A stretch of DNA of 6,852 nt from Campylobacterales bacterium (GTDB lineage: Bacteria > Campylobacterota > Campylobacteria > Campylobacterales > QNZT01). The position numbers and the translations under genes were made by a program. Positions within the stretch are counted from its first letter, which is position 1; each line of letters opens with the position of its first letter. Location: NCBI GenBank assembly GCA_026985685.1, contig JALSQA010000452.1, forward strand, positions 1 to 6,852, read 5' to 3'. This document shows, piece by piece, positions 1 through 6,339 of this stretch. The notes beneath the pieces were generated by a model. It worked only from the letters and a program-made list of their open reading frames with translations, was not told the origin of the DNA and did no database searches.

Positions 1-275
1 AATTTTTTACTTTTCAAAGCTAACATGATCGCATACCAGAGCTCATGAATAGCCCTGGTATAAAATTTTTCACTATCATATTCTTTTTGATAAATATAAT
101 AAACACTAACATTTTTACTAAATTGAAAATCATGAGGACGTACACCTTTTTCACTAATACAAATTATGTTAATTTTGTATTTTTTTTCCAATTCTCTGAC
201 AAGTGCCAGGATTCTATTTGTTCCGGCACAGTTTTCAGGTATAAAATTCCCAGTCAAAAAATTAATTGTCTTCAT
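1..275 (-). CDS. Glycosyltransferase, family-4-like N-terminal fragment (3' end outside the window)
   Basis: A 91-codon open frame starts at ATG 273-275 and runs off the left edge without a stop, so only the N-terminus is present. It begins MKTINFLTGNFIPENCAGTN and continues RILALVRELEKKYKINIICI. This is the usual opening of GT4 (GT-B fold) sugar transferases: a first beta strand, a Gly-rich loop (residues 8-19, with AGTNR at 17-21), a helix carrying the REL motif, and a second strand (IICIS, 37-41) before a nucleotide-sugar-type Rossmann fold. Such enzymes move a sugar from a nucleotide donor to a lipid- or glycan-linked acceptor on the cytoplasmic face of the membrane, usually for O-antigen, capsule or protein glycans. 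The donor and acceptor cannot be inferred here. The frame stays open upstream to about 371, but there is no ATG, GTG or TTG there, so 275 is the first usable start. An AAAGG lies about 13 nt upstream, a rather long spacing. The gene lies 188 bp beyond tkt on the same strand and probably has its own promoter. Confidence 0.72.
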   Translation of the reverse strand, partial: MKTINFLTGNFIPENCAGTNRILALVRELEKKYKINIICISEKGVRPHDFQFSKNVSVYYIYQKEYDSEKFYTRAIHELWYAIMLALKSKK

Positions 276-463
276 GTCAGCACTATAACCTTTACTCCGT
301 TCTTTACACGATTTTTGTATTAATTCATAAATTATAAATATAATATATAAATTATTCTTTATTTCAGTTTAGATAAGAAAGCGAAACTCCATCTTTTTTA
401 TTTTATTAAAATAATTTAATAACTTTTGGATAAATACAATATATTAACATCTAAAAAAAATTT
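276..463. other. AT-rich intergenic gap between tkt and the glycosyltransferase
   Basis: No open frame with a credible start and ribosome site lies in this gap on either strand. By hand count 35 of 188 bases are G or C (about 19%), clearly below the flanking genes. It contains the left part of the tkt-end palindrome and a TATAAT candidate. Otherwise I see only A/T runs, with a short less AT-rich patch near 380-395. It marks the boundary between the housekeeping operon and the glycosyltransferase. Confidence 0.7.
331..336 (-). promoter_or_regulatory. Possible -10 element (TATAAT) upstream of the glycosyltransferase
   Basis: On the minus strand a perfect TATAAT lies about 56 nt before the glycosyltransferase ATG, inside a long run of A and T. 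There is no TG extension and no recognisable -35. In DNA this AT-rich a TATAAT match is expected by chance, so this is only a candidate. It would give a leader of roughly 45-50 nt. Confidence 0.3.
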
Positions 464-473
464 TTAGATGTTA
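445..473 (-). terminator. Perfect 13-bp palindrome spanning the tkt stop codon, possible weak terminator
   Basis: Arms 445-457 and 461-473 are exact reverse complements (TAACATCTAAAAA), with a 3-nt loop. The tkt TAA at 464-466 sits inside the right arm, so the end of the coding sequence forms one side of the stem. The stem is only about one quarter G/C, and the transcript that follows is not a clean U-run. It may therefore be a weak terminator, an mRNA 3'-end stabiliser or a processing signal. It is the only strong inverted repeat in the 188-bp gap. Confidence 0.4.
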
Positions 474-2446
474 CATTTTGAAATATCAATATCTTTTGTC
501 TCTTTACCAAGCAGTTTATAAACACAATTATAAATTCCACTAACAGTAAATCCAAAATGTTTAAATAATTCATTTGCATCACCACTAGCACCAAAACTTT
601 CCATTCCACAAACTAAATCAGCATAACGGTAAAACTCTTGTGCACTAGCTGCTTCAACTGCTAAAACTTTAGTATTTGGATCAATCACTTTTTCTATATA
701 TGATTTATCTTGTTCATTAAAAAGATCTAAACAAGGAACACTTACAATATTTGCCATAATACCAGCCTCTTCAAGATGACATCCAGCTTGCAGTGATGGC
801 ATCACTTCACTACCAGTAGCCATTATCGTTACTGTTGCATTTTCTCGTCTTTTGATCAAATATCCACCATGCGAGACATCACCAAAATCAACTTTATTTT
901 TCAATGTTTTTAACTTTTGTCTACTCAATACAAAAGCACTTGGTGCATTTAATTCTAATGCTTTTTTCCAACATGCAATATTTTCACTTGCATCAGCAGG
1001 TCTAAAAACATACAAATTTGGTAAAGCTCTAAATTGACTTAAGTGCTCGATAGGTTCATGTGTTGGACCATCTTCACCTACACCAATACTATCATGTGTC
1101 CAAACAAAATATGTTTTCAACTTCATCAATGCAGCTAATCTAACCGCTGGTTTAAGATAATCACTAAAAACAAAAAATGTAGCACTAAATGGTATAAAAA
1201 GTCCATATAAACTTATAGCGTTACAAATTGCTCCCATTGCGTGTTCACGAATACCAAAATGAAAATTTCTTCCATTTGGATAATCCCCCATATTGGCAAG
1301 ATAAGTTTTATTTGATGGAGCAAGATCTGCACTTCCACCAACAAAACCAGGAACAGCTCTTGCTATGGCATTTAATATCTTATGATTACTATCTCTAGTA
1401 GCAACACCAACGCCCTCTTCAAATGAAGGCCACTGAATTTTATTAAAATCTGGATTTTCTAAAGCTTCAAGAGTAGCATTTTGCTCTGCTAATGGTGCTT
1501 CTGTTAAAAGTTTATTCCATTGTCTTTGTGCCAAATCTCCCTTTTCTATCGCACAACGAAAACGAATCAAAACTTCTTCTGGAATATAAAAATGCTCATT
1601 TGGATCAAAACCTGCTTTTTCTTTTGATTTTTTGATCTCTTCTTCACCTAAAGGAGCTCCATGAGTATGTGCTTCACCTTCCATTGTTGCAGAACCTTTG
1701 GCAATAATAGTTCTAGCTATAATCAAACAAGGTTTAGTTTGTTCAACTTGTATCTCACTTAAAACTGTGTCGATTTCATTATAATCATGACCATCAATAC
1801 GATAAACTTTCCAGCCTTGTGATTCAAATCTTTGTTTGATATTTTCGCTCAATGCTATCTCTGTATCACCTTCAATTGTGATCTCATTCGAGTCATAAAT
1901 CATGACTAAATTTTGAAGGTTGTTATGTCCTGCTAACGAACACGCTTCATAACTAATCCCTTCTTCTAAATCTCCATCACCACAAAAACAATAAACTTTA
2001 TGATCAATTATCTTAGCTGTTTCACTATTTAATAATTTTTGTGCATATTTAGAAGCCATAGCAAAGCCTACTGCATTTGCTACACCTTGACCAAGAGGTC
2101 CAGTTGTAACTTCTATTCCTGGTACTTCATGATACTCTGGATGTCCTGGCGTTTTTGAACCAAACTGACGAAAATTCTTCAAATCATCTAAAGATATATC
2201 ATACCCCCAAAGATGTAATAAAGAATAAATCATAGCACTTACATGTCCACCACTAAAAACAACTCTATCACGATTTAACCATTTAGGATTTTTTGGATTG
2301 TGTTTCAAATGCAAACTCAACACTGTTGCTATATCTGCAAGCCCCATTGCTGCACCTGGATGTCCGCTATTTGCCCGTTGTACCATATCTGCAGCCAAAA
2401 ATCTTATCGTATTTGCCATCTGTGACAACATTTGTTTATTTTCCAT
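464..2446 (-). CDS. tkt: Transketolase
   Basis: This is a full-length 660-residue transketolase, the thiamine-diphosphate enzyme that moves two-carbon ketol units between sugar phosphates in the non-oxidative pentose phosphate pathway. It supplies ribose-5-phosphate and erythrose-4-phosphate in the cytoplasm. The order of motifs is intact: NSGHPGAAMG (26-35) with the catalytic-type His29, GGH with His68, GHPE with His102, GPLGQG (116-121), and the ThDP/metal motif GDGDLEEG (156-163) with Asn187 downstream. These are followed by HTHGAPLG with His263, FGIREHAM with the cofactor-activating Glu401, and GEDGPTHEP (457-465) with His463. The C-terminal domain ends SFGASGDANELFKHFG. The ATG at 2444-2446 is preceded by GGAAAAGG on the minus strand. 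It begins 11 nt after ispA and is the last gene of the operon. From memory, ispA-tkt adjacency is also seen in Campylobacter. No defect is visible. Confidence 0.97.
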   Translation of the reverse strand: MENKQMLSQMANTIRFLAADMVQRANSGHPGAAMGLADIATVLSLHLKHNPKNPKWLNRDRVVFSGGHVSAMIYSLLHLWGYDISLDDLKNFRQFGSKTPGHPEYHEVPGIEVTTGPLGQGVANAVGFAMASKYAQKLLNSETAKIIDHKVYCFCGDGDLEEGISYEACSLAGHNNLQNLVMIYDSNEITIEGDTEIALSENIKQRFESQGWKVYRIDGHDYNEIDTVLSEIQVEQTKPCLIIARTIIAKGSATMEGEAHTHGAPLGEEEIKKSKEKAGFDPNEHFYIPEEVLIRFRCAIEKGDLAQRQWNKLLTEAPLAEQNATLEALENPDFNKIQWPSFEEGVGVATRDSNHKILNAIARAVPGFVGGSADLAPSNKTYLANMGDYPNGRNFHFGIREHAMGAICNAISLYGLFIPFSATFFVFSDYLKPAVRLAALMKLKTYFVWTHDSIGVGEDGPTHEPIEHLSQFRALPNLYVFRPADASENIACWKKALELNAPSAFVLSRQKLKTLKNKVDFGDVSHGGYLIKRRENATVTIMATGSEVMPSLQAGCHLEEAGIMANIVSVPCLDLFNEQDKSYIEKVIDPNTKVLAVEAASAQEFYRYADLVCGMESFGASGDANELFKHFGFTVSGIYNCVYKLLGKETKDIDISKCNI

Positions 2447-2457
2447 AAACCTTTTCC

Positions 2458-3321
2458 TTATTTAAAATAATAATTTATCATTGATTGTAATTTTAGAGCT
2501 AATTTTTCATCTAGTTTTTCTATCATCTCTTCAATCTCATCAATCAATTTTTGTTTTTCTTCTAATGCACCATTCATACCAAGCAAATTTGTAAATGAAT
2601 TTTTATTAGCATCATTTGATGTTGTTTTGCCTGCTTCTTCATCACTTAAAGTCACATCAATAATATCATCTTGCACTTGAAATAATAAACCTATTTTAAG
2701 ACCTATTTCATAAAGCAAATCTTCATAAGTACTATCTAAACCTACGATAATTGCACCCATCTTTAAACTAACTGCAATTAACTTTGCAGTTTTATGAATG
2801 TGCAAAAATGTTAATTCATCGATATTAAGTTTTTTATTTTCAAAGTAACAATCTATAGCTTGTCCTAAGACCATTCCTTCAGCTCCACCATTTAAGGCTA
2901 ATTCTTTAATCAATCTAACCTTGATATCAGCATCAAGTGGAGCATCTCCTATCATATAAAAACTATGAGAATTTAGAGCATCACCAACAAGTGTCGCTGT
3001 CACTTCATCATAACTAACATGTAAAGTAGGTGCACCTCTACGTAAAGGAGCATCATCAAATGTCGGTAAATCATCATGTATAAGAGAATAGGTATGCAAC
3101 ATCTCAATACCTGCTGCAATAAAATTTGCACCAGGTATTAATAATGGTTCATACGTATCTACTACATGCAATAATATAAGCGGTCTAAACCTTTTACCAC
3201 CTGCTTGAAACATCTCATGAAGTGCTTTTTGATATGTGGGATGAAAACTTTTTGCCACCGGCAAATGATTTTGTAAAAAATTTTCAAAATTTTGAAGTAG
3301 TATTTTGCTTCTATTTTGCAA
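2458..3321 (-). CDS. ispA: Short-chain polyprenyl (farnesyl/geranylgeranyl) diphosphate synthase
   Basis: This 287-residue trans-isoprenyl diphosphate synthase condenses IPP with allylic diphosphates. The product primes undecaprenyl phosphate, the lipid carrier for peptidoglycan and surface glycans, and quinone side chains. Visible motifs are GGKRFRP (41-47), the first Asp-rich motif DDLPTFDD (83-90) followed by RRG (94-96), GQAIDC (153-158), HKTAKL (176-181) and the second Asp-rich motif DDIID (218-222). The six-residue spacing in the first motif and Tyr five residues before it resemble bacterial farnesyl-PP synthases, but chain length is not settled by this. The start is TTG at 3319-3321: AGGA sits six bases upstream, the frame is closed by TAA at 3334-3336, and the next in-frame Met (residue 37) would remove the conserved SFHPTY region. 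It lies 22 nt after ybaB and 11 nt before tkt. The TTG start may limit its translation. Confidence 0.93.
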   Translation of the reverse strand: MQNRSKILLQNFENFLQNHLPVAKSFHPTYQKALHEMFQAGGKRFRPLILLHVVDTYEPLLIPGANFIAAGIEMLHTYSLIHDDLPTFDDAPLRRGAPTLHVSYDEVTATLVGDALNSHSFYMIGDAPLDADIKVRLIKELALNGGAEGMVLGQAIDCYFENKKLNIDELTFLHIHKTAKLIAVSLKMGAIIVGLDSTYEDLLYEIGLKIGLLFQVQDDIIDVTLSDEEAGKTTSNDANKNSFTNLLGMNGALEEKQKLIDEIEEMIEKLDEKLALKLQSMINYYFK

Positions 3322-3327
3322 AAAAAA

Positions 3328-3331
3328 TCCT
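3328..3331 (-). promoter_or_regulatory. Ribosome binding site fixing the TTG start of ispA
   Basis: AGGA on the minus strand is separated by six T residues from the TTG at 3319-3321. There is no ATG or GTG in this frame between the upstream TAA and the conserved N-terminus, so the site supports the TTG start. Confidence 0.7.
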
Positions 3332-3343
3332 AATTATGTTATT

Positions 3344-3661
3344 TTAAAATTTACCAGAAAATCCACCAAGACCGCCAAGCATTTGTGAAGCAGCTAGTTT
3401 TTTATCTTCCTCTACCATCTTGTATACATCATTAACTGCACTGATCAATAAAATCTGTAATGAATCTTTATCATCTAAAAGAGAATCATCAATTTCTATA
3501 TCGATTACTTCACCTTTACCATTTGCAGTTACTTTGATCATACCTCCACCACTTTTGGAAGTAAACTCTTTTCCTTCACTCTGTTCTTGCATTTTTTTAG
3601 CTTCTTCCTGGGCACGTTGTAACATTTCACCCATCTTGCTAAAATCCATATTTTCAAACAT
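3344..3661 (-). CDS. YbaB/EbfC family nucleoid-associated protein
   Basis: This 105-residue protein has the family layout. A charged N-terminal helix (about residues 8-30, MGEMLQRAQEEAKKMQEQ) is followed by SGGGMIKVTANGKGEVIDIEIDD (37-59), an acidic DSLLDDKDSL stretch, and a C-terminal helix (LISAVNDVYKMVEED) ending in a Gly-rich tail. Family members form dimers that bind DNA and are called nucleoid-associated. They often sit beside dnaX-recR in other bacteria, which is not the case here. The ATG at 3659-3661 overlaps the last 8 nt of panD, so translation is probably coupled: only a weak GAG/AAAAGA stands in for a Shine-Dalgarno sequence. A second ATG at codon 5 (MDFSKMG) is a possible alternative start and is where I recall the Helicobacter pylori homologue beginning. 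Confidence 0.92.
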   Translation of the reverse strand: MFENMDFSKMGEMLQRAQEEAKKMQEQSEGKEFTSKSGGGMIKVTANGKGEVIDIEIDDSLLDDKDSLQILLISAVNDVYKMVEEDKKLAASQMLGGLGGFSGKF

Positions 3662-4019
3662 AATCTTTTATCTCATCTATATTATTTTTTTCATCCAAAA
3701 GCACTATATAAGGCTTGAATCGATCTGCCTCTTCAAAAGACATACTAGCATATGCAATAATAATGATTATATCACCTACCTCTGCTTTTCTAGCTGCTGC
3801 ACCGTTTAGACATATGTCTCTATTGCCGGCTTTTCCCTCGATAACATAAGTTGAAAATCGTTCTCCGTTATTGATATTCACAATATCAACTTTTTGTCCT
3901 ATTCTAAGCTTTGCAGAATCTATCAACTCTTTATCTATAGTGATAGATCCTACATAGTTCAAGTTCGCATCTGTTACAGTAGCACGATGAAGTTTGCTAT
4001 ATAACATAGTGATGTTCAT
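3654..4019 (-). CDS. panD: Aspartate 1-decarboxylase proenzyme
   Basis: PanD decarboxylates L-aspartate to beta-alanine, the precursor of pantothenate and CoA. It is made as an inactive chain that cuts itself between Gly24 and Ser25, turning Ser25 into the pyruvoyl cofactor. The 121-residue sequence matches the family position by position: KLHRATVT with Lys9, YVGS with Gly24-Ser25, ERFSTYVIEG with Arg54, Thr57 and Tyr58, and the NGAAAR motif (72-77). The numbering agrees with the E. coli enzyme, which supports the ATG at 4017-4019. GGAAG lies about 8 nt upstream, inside the end of the ferredoxin gene. The gap to the ferredoxin stop is 4 nt, and the gene overlaps ybaB by 8 nt. panB and panC are not in the window. 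From memory the C. jejuni equivalent of this operon lacks panD at this place, so this looks like an insertion into an older gene order. Confidence 0.97.
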   Translation of the reverse strand: MNITMLYSKLHRATVTDANLNYVGSITIDKELIDSAKLRIGQKVDIVNINNGERFSTYVIEGKAGNRDICLNGAAARKAEVGDIIIIIAYASMSFEEADRFKPYIVLLDEKNNIDEIKDYV

Positions 4020-4023
4020 AAAT

Positions 4024-4398
4024 TTATCTTCCAGCCATCTTCATAGCTTCCATAGGTGCAATAGCTTCATCCCAAAAATCTGGACTGATTAAATACTCCT
4101 GCACTGGTTGACCACCTATGATATGTTCATCGATGATTCTTGTAATCTTTTCTTTATCTAAGCCTACATACATATGATGTCCAGGTTCTACTAACATTAC
4201 AGGACCTTGCTGACATCTGTTTAGACAAGCTGTACGTACTGGCTGTACTGTTGCTATCAAGCCTTTTTGCATTAACGTCTGTCCCAAATGTTGAAACAAA
4301 TCTTTTGTGTTATCATTTACACAACTTGGTTTTGGCATCCCCGGAGGTGATGATTGTTCGCATTTAAAAATATAAAATGCCGGTTGTGGTATTCCCAT
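4024..4398 (-). CDS. Thioredoxin-like [2Fe-2S] ferredoxin
   Basis: This 124-residue protein carries the four cysteines of the thioredoxin-fold [2Fe-2S] ferredoxin family (Aquifex Fd4 type, also the NuoE C-terminal fold). They are Cys13, Cys26, Cys58 and Cys62, in the pattern C-x12-C-x31-C-x3-C. The final pair sits in the typical TACLNRCQQGPVMLVEPG context (56-73). FYIFKCEQ at the N-terminus is the first beta strand leading into the cluster loop. Such proteins are cytoplasmic one-electron carriers or Fe-S scaffolds, and most have no assigned partner. The C-terminal part (about 78-124) has helical DKEKITRIIDEHIIGG and ends APMEAMKMAGR. The ATG at 4396-4398 has a strong AGGGGA site six bases upstream. 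It follows murE by 65 nt, the only loose join in the operon, and that gap contains a hairpin. Its partner is unknown. The Nfu protein in the same operon suggests a link to Fe-S metabolism, but this is inference. Confidence 0.88.
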   Translation of the reverse strand: MGIPQPAFYIFKCEQSSPPGMPKPSCVNDNTKDLFQHLGQTLMQKGLIATVQPVRTACLNRCQQGPVMLVEPGHHMYVGLDKEKITRIIDEHIIGGQPVQEYLISPDFWDEAIAPMEAMKMAGR

Positions 4399-4423
4399 AT
4401 TATTTCCCCTATTTAAATTTTGT

Positions 4424-4450
4424 ATTACTAAAACCCCTAAGTTTAGTAAT
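4424..4450 (-). other. Hairpin in the murE-ferredoxin gap
   Basis: ATTACTAAA (4424-4432) and TTTAGTAAT (4442-4450) form a perfect 9-bp stem around a 9-nt loop. The loop reads CTTAGGGGT on the transcribed strand and contains an exposed GGGG. On the transcribed strand the stem is followed by A-rich sequence, not a U-run, so it is not a standard intrinsic terminator. It could be an mRNA processing or stability element, an attenuator or a protein-binding site separating murE from the ferredoxin-panD-ybaB-ispA-tkt part. Confidence 0.5.
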
Positions 4451-4463
4451 CTATTTTAATCAA

Positions 4464-5768
4464 TTATCTATTAAATTTTTCTTTTGTTATAGATCTGATT
4501 ACTTCTCTGTCATCAAAAGGTATCTTTTGATCCCCTATTTCTATAAATTCTTCATCACCTTTACCCAAAACAAGTAATATCTCTTCTTCTTCAAGCTCAT
4601 CAATAGCCAATTTTATCGCTTCTTTACGGTCTATAACTGTACGTACTATCTCTTTTTTTGATATACCTTCTGCTATTTGATTCACAATATCTAAAGGATC
4701 TTCATCTCTTGGATTGTCCATAGTCAAATAAACTTTTTTACCATATCTATTTGCAATACGCCCCATTTGTATACGTTTTGATTGATCTCTGTTACCACCG
4801 GCACCAAAAACTATCGATAATTTTTTCTCTTTTAATGAGTCTAGTACTTTATCCATACCATCTGGTGTATGTGCAAAATCAACAATAATCAAAGGTCTTT
4901 GGCTAACAACCTCCATCCGACCACTTACACCAGCAAAATTTTCACAAGCTTCACAAATCTCTTTTAATGAATACTCAGAAATCAATTTTACAGAAGCGAT
5001 AGCTGCTGTTATATTATAAAGATTGAAAAAACCATACAGTGGTGAAAAAAATTCTTCTTGTGTCTCAAAATGTTTAATTGCTGCTGTTATACCATCATTT
5101 AGAGAGTAAGCTAATATATTAAATGATGCTGGTACATCCAAAGCATAGGTATATGTATTTTTCATATTAAAATCTATTTTTTTAGCATCTTTGTTGATAA
5201 GTTTTTTTGTATCATCACTGAAAAAGCTACTTTTGACTCGCCAGTACTCTTCAAAAGTTTTATGATAATCCAAATGATCTTGTGTAATATTTGTAAACAC
5301 TTTTAGTGAAAATTTTAATCCTTCGATACGCTCTTGTGCTATTGCATGAGAGCTAACTTCCATGATAAAATATTTACACCCTGCATCTTTTGCACTTTTC
5401 ATATGCTGCAATGTATTTAGTATTGAAGGAGTAGTTAATGTCTTGCCTTCTACTTTTTCATCATTTATAAAAAATCCTCGTGTACCTTGAAAAGCAACTT
5501 TTTCTCCCAAATCAAGTAACATCGAGTAAATAGCAGCAGCTGTTGTTGTTTTACCATTTGTACCTGTGATACCGATTAATGATAATGTATCCAAACCATA
5601 TATTGAATATAGTTCTTTTGGAGTTATAATAGAAGCAGGATTGGAATCTTTTGCCATTTGTAAATATTTTTTATTCTGTGCTGTCAAAACAAATGCACTC
5701 TGCTCATCACAAATGTTAGAATCATCTGTAATAAATTTATATGATTGGTTTTTTATAGGATATATCAA
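4464..5768 (-). CDS. murE: UDP-N-acetylmuramoyl-L-alanyl-D-glutamate--2,6-diaminopimelate ligase
   Basis: MurE adds meso-diaminopimelate to UDP-MurNAc-L-Ala-D-Glu in cytoplasmic peptidoglycan precursor synthesis, using ATP. The 434-residue protein shows the ATP-binding loop GTNGKTT (69-75), EVSSHA (137-142), NITQDHLDYH (160-169), Lys179 in the position of the carbamylated lysine, SGRMEV (282-287), AHTPD (299-303), GAGGNRD (322-328) and GKGDEEF (402-408). DNPRDE (351-356) is the signature selecting diaminopimelate over lysine. The N-terminal UDP-binding domain is short (about 60 residues before the P-loop), so the protein is shorter than the roughly 490 residues of E. coli MurE; I believe this is usual in Campylobacterota. 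The start is TTG at 5766-5768. The frame is open back to TAA 5799-5801 with no ATG or GTG, and the next Met is at residue 38, after the conserved FITDDS segment. It begins 2 nt after the TPR gene. Confidence 0.96.
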   Translation of the reverse strand: MIYPIKNQSYKFITDDSNICDEQSAFVLTAQNKKYLQMAKDSNPASIITPKELYSIYGLDTLSLIGITGTNGKTTTAAAIYSMLLDLGEKVAFQGTRGFFINDEKVEGKTLTTPSILNTLQHMKSAKDAGCKYFIMEVSSHAIAQERIEGLKFSLKVFTNITQDHLDYHKTFEEYWRVKSSFFSDDTKKLINKDAKKIDFNMKNTYTYALDVPASFNILAYSLNDGITAAIKHFETQEEFFSPLYGFFNLYNITAAIASVKLISEYSLKEICEACENFAGVSGRMEVVSQRPLIIVDFAHTPDGMDKVLDSLKEKKLSIVFGAGGNRDQSKRIQMGRIANRYGKKVYLTMDNPRDEDPLDIVNQIAEGISKKEIVRTVIDRKEAIKLAIDELEEEEILLVLGKGDEEFIEIGDQKIPFDDREVIRSITKEKFNR

Positions 5769-5770
5769 AC

Positions 5771-6334
5771 TTAAATAAGCTCCAGTTCTTGTAATAATTT
5801 ATAAAATTTTGGATCGTTTGGATAAATAAGCATAGCACTTTCTACATATTGATAAGCAAGGTCTATGAAACTATTATGCATTAGCATCTCTATTAACTCA
5901 ATAAAATCTTCTTTTTTATATATAATTATTTTTGTACTAAACATCAAGTCTTCTATAGCTCTTTTCACATTTTCACGAGACTGGACATGAGCTATGAAAT
6001 CATCATAAATAATTCCATCTTCTATAGTAATAATATGCTCTTGAATTGTATGAATCATATTTTCAAAAACATCGTCATTCTCTTCAACTGAATTGATTAT
6101 ATTTTCCATGATTTCATGAGCATTTTGTGCATCCATAAGTTTTGATACTTCATAGTATTCAAAAAGAGCCACTGCTTTATCTTCTTTTTCTGTTGCCATA
6201 TCTGATAACAAGACACCTATACGTGCTTCTTCATCGTTTGGTGATTCTTTAAGTGCAAGCGAATAATTTAGCATTGCTCGTTTATAGTCACGTTTAAAGA
6301 AACTATTACTCGCCAAATCTTTAAATTTACTCAT
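5771..6334 (-). CDS. Small tetratricopeptide-repeat-like protein, function unknown
   Basis: From ATG 6332-6334 this is a 187-residue, acidic, helical, cytoplasmic-looking protein with no signal peptide, membrane span or catalytic motif. Residues 3-36 read as one TPR: a helix FKDLASNSFFKRDYKRA, a second helix MLNYSLALKE, then SPNDEEAR. A second TPR-like unit lies at 144-182 and ends in the same way, with ALIYPND-like residues (AMLIYPNDPKFY), so the repeats sit at both ends. The middle (about 70-140) is acidic and Ile/Glu rich (IINSVEENDDVFENMIHTIQEH) without recognisable repeats. A scaffold or partner-binding role is likely; the partner is unknown. Position between nfu and murE is, as I recall, shared with C. 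jejuni Cj1640. An upstream TTG at 6341-6343 would add three residues and give a 4-nt overlap with the nfu stop. I prefer the ATG, 5 nt after that stop, though neither has a strong ribosome site. Confidence 0.82.
   Translation of the reverse strand: MSKFKDLASNSFFKRDYKRAMLNYSLALKESPNDEEARIGVLLSDMATEKEDKAVALFEYYEVSKLMDAQNAHEIMENIINSVEENDDVFENMIHTIQEHIITIEDGIIYDDFIAHVQSRENVKRAIEDLMFSTKIIIYKKEDFIELIEMLMHNSFIDLAYQYVESAMLIYPNDPKFYKLLQELELI
5780..5783 (-). promoter_or_regulatory. Ribosome binding site for the TTG start of murE
   Basis: GGAG on the minus strand lies inside the last codons of the TPR gene, 11 nt before TTG 5766-5768. The spacing is slightly long, so translation may partly depend on ribosomes ending at the TPR stop codon two bases upstream of the start. 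Confidence 0.5.
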
Positions 6335-6339
6335 GATAC

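Noticed and set aside
45..323. Plus-strand open frame of 92 codons
   Set aside because: It is antisense to the glycosyltransferase N-terminus, is dominated by Phe, Ile, Asn and Thr as expected for AT-rich antisense DNA, and has no ribosome site or family resemblance.
366..400. Weak hairpin (AGTTT/AAACT) with a following T-run on the plus strand
   Set aside because: Only five paired bases around a 13-nt loop, and no plus-strand gene upstream for it to terminate.
852..1037. Plus-strand open frame inside tkt
   Set aside because: Antisense to an intact conserved transketolase, with no supporting signal.
3420..3809. Plus-strand open frame of 129 codons
   Set aside because: It lies opposite ybaB and panD, both strongly supported. 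The sequence is a low-complexity antisense shadow rich in Ser, Ile and Cys.
4419..4424. TACAAA as a -10 box for a promoter just before the ferredoxin
   Set aside because: It would leave only about 14 nt before the start codon, which does not suit the AGGGGA ribosome site, and it lacks a TG extension or -35.
4377..4577. Plus-strand hydrophobic open frame that looks like a small membrane protein
   Set aside because: Its Phe/Leu/Tyr-rich content comes from reading the AT-rich murE-ferredoxin gap and the 3' end of murE backwards. There is no ribosome site before its ATG.
5566..5778. Plus-strand open frame opposite the murE N-terminus
   Set aside because: Shadow of murE, with no independent evidence.
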